Source of the DNA: Strigamia acuminata
Taxonomy: Eukaryota; Arthropoda; Chilopoda; Geophilomorpha; Linotaeniidae
Reading direction: 5' to 3'
NCBI GenBank assembly: GCA_949358305.1
Contig: OX442314.1
Location: 40,372,581-40,432,580, forward strand
DNA: 60,000 nt
The first letter of the stretch is position 1. Every line of letters starts with the position of its first letter. Position numbers and translations under genes: made by a program. The notes under the pieces were generated by a model, which worked only from the letters and a program-made list of their open reading frames with translations, was not told where the DNA came from and made no database searches. This document shows, piece by piece, positions 59,590 to 60,000 of the stretch.

Positions 59590-60000
59590 GGCGAATTCTA
59601 TTCCAAATCCACTTTTGCCACTATTTTTTTCATCAACAGGCATACGAGAATTTAGGACATCAAAGCCATCATTTACAATTTTGATAAAATTAGCCAATTT
59701 ATAATCTTTGACAATAAATGAGACTGCCTTTGATGTCTTATTAGAGAAAAGCTGGGCTGCTTTTCTAACATTCTGACGTTGCCTGCTGACAGTCAAATGA
59801 GTGTTTAAATGGAAAGTTAATTTTAATTCCCCATTATGATTGGACATGGCGTTTTCAATTCCAGATCTGAAAATATAAAAAAATTTAGATTTCTTTTCTA
59901 AGTTGAAGTATAAAGGTAGTTCTTGTTTATCACTGTGCCATTGTGGCAAGGTCGTTTTCGTGAATCGGTGGAATTTAATGTGAACCAATGTGTAATCAAA
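59590..60000 (-). pseudogene. P-like transposase copy P7, upstream part, runs off the window
   Basis: The minus strand reads FRSGIENAMSNHNGELKLTF, TVSRQRQNVRKAAQLFSNKT, SFIVKDYKLANFIKIVNDGF and DVLNSRMPVDEKNSGKSGFG, matching P2. The frame ends in EFAITLWKNEIC soon after the duplicated segment. The 5' part lies beyond position 60000. Confidence 0.72.

Overview
This looks like nuclear DNA of an animal, most likely an arthropod and possibly a crustacean such as Daphnia. The arthropod call is an inference with no taxonomic search behind it. The sequence shows an AT-rich background, short GT-AG introns of roughly 60-150 bp, split animal genes (an EXOG-type nuclease, an acetoacetyl-CoA synthetase relic), and dense nested transposable elements. 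Nothing prokaryotic (operon, Shine-Dalgarno, CRISPR) is present.

Layout. 0-1.4 kb: the only complete host-type gene, a four-exon EXOG-like gene on the minus strand whose catalytic His is replaced. 1.5-1.9 kb: a broken acetoacetyl-CoA synthetase piece. 2.4-3.8 kb: tandem duplications, including a 52-bp minisatellite. 4.4-7.8 kb: P-element-like transposase, RING, Myb/SANT-like and gypsy integrase fragments. 8.1-17.2 kb: a nest, with a gypsy pol fragment apparently split by about 8 kb that holds a GC-rich gene for a gag-like zinc-finger protein, itself entered by a copia element with a GGTTC target duplication. 17.2-24 kb: P-like transposase with Ulp1 protease, SWIM-YqaJ, and SANT/coiled-coil/RING genes. 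25-36 kb: further copies of the same modules plus copia scraps. 36-44 kb: two more copies of the gag-like zinc-finger gene and a copia gag. 45.5-54.7 kb: a gypsy element with intact pol, damaged gag, a tRNA-Ser-type primer site and a probable 5' LTR. 55-57.5 kb: a fossil of a small-DNA-virus-type capsid gene split by a TA-flanked element with inverted repeats. 58.2-60 kb: another P-like transposase/Ulp1-PHD copy running off the end.

Main theme. Fragments of a P-element/THAP9-type transposase occur at least seven times, all on the minus strand. In at least four places they abut a gene module coding for a Ulp1 (SUMO/ubiquitin-like) cysteine protease followed by a PHD finger. Two copies share the same fusion point inside the transposase, so this composite appears to have multiplied as a unit. 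On the same strand lie a SIM + RING gene (the layout of a SUMO-targeted ubiquitin ligase), a SANT + coiled-coil + IAP-like RING gene, a coiled-coil RING-H2 gene and a SWIM-YqaJ nuclease gene. I read this as debris of large P-superfamily-like elements carrying SUMO/ubiquitin and nuclease cargo. That reading is an inference and most copies are broken.

A second theme is a four-member family of gag-like proteins with a paired CxxCxGxG zinc motif, one member carrying a PPxY late-domain-like motif. I do not recognise this family.
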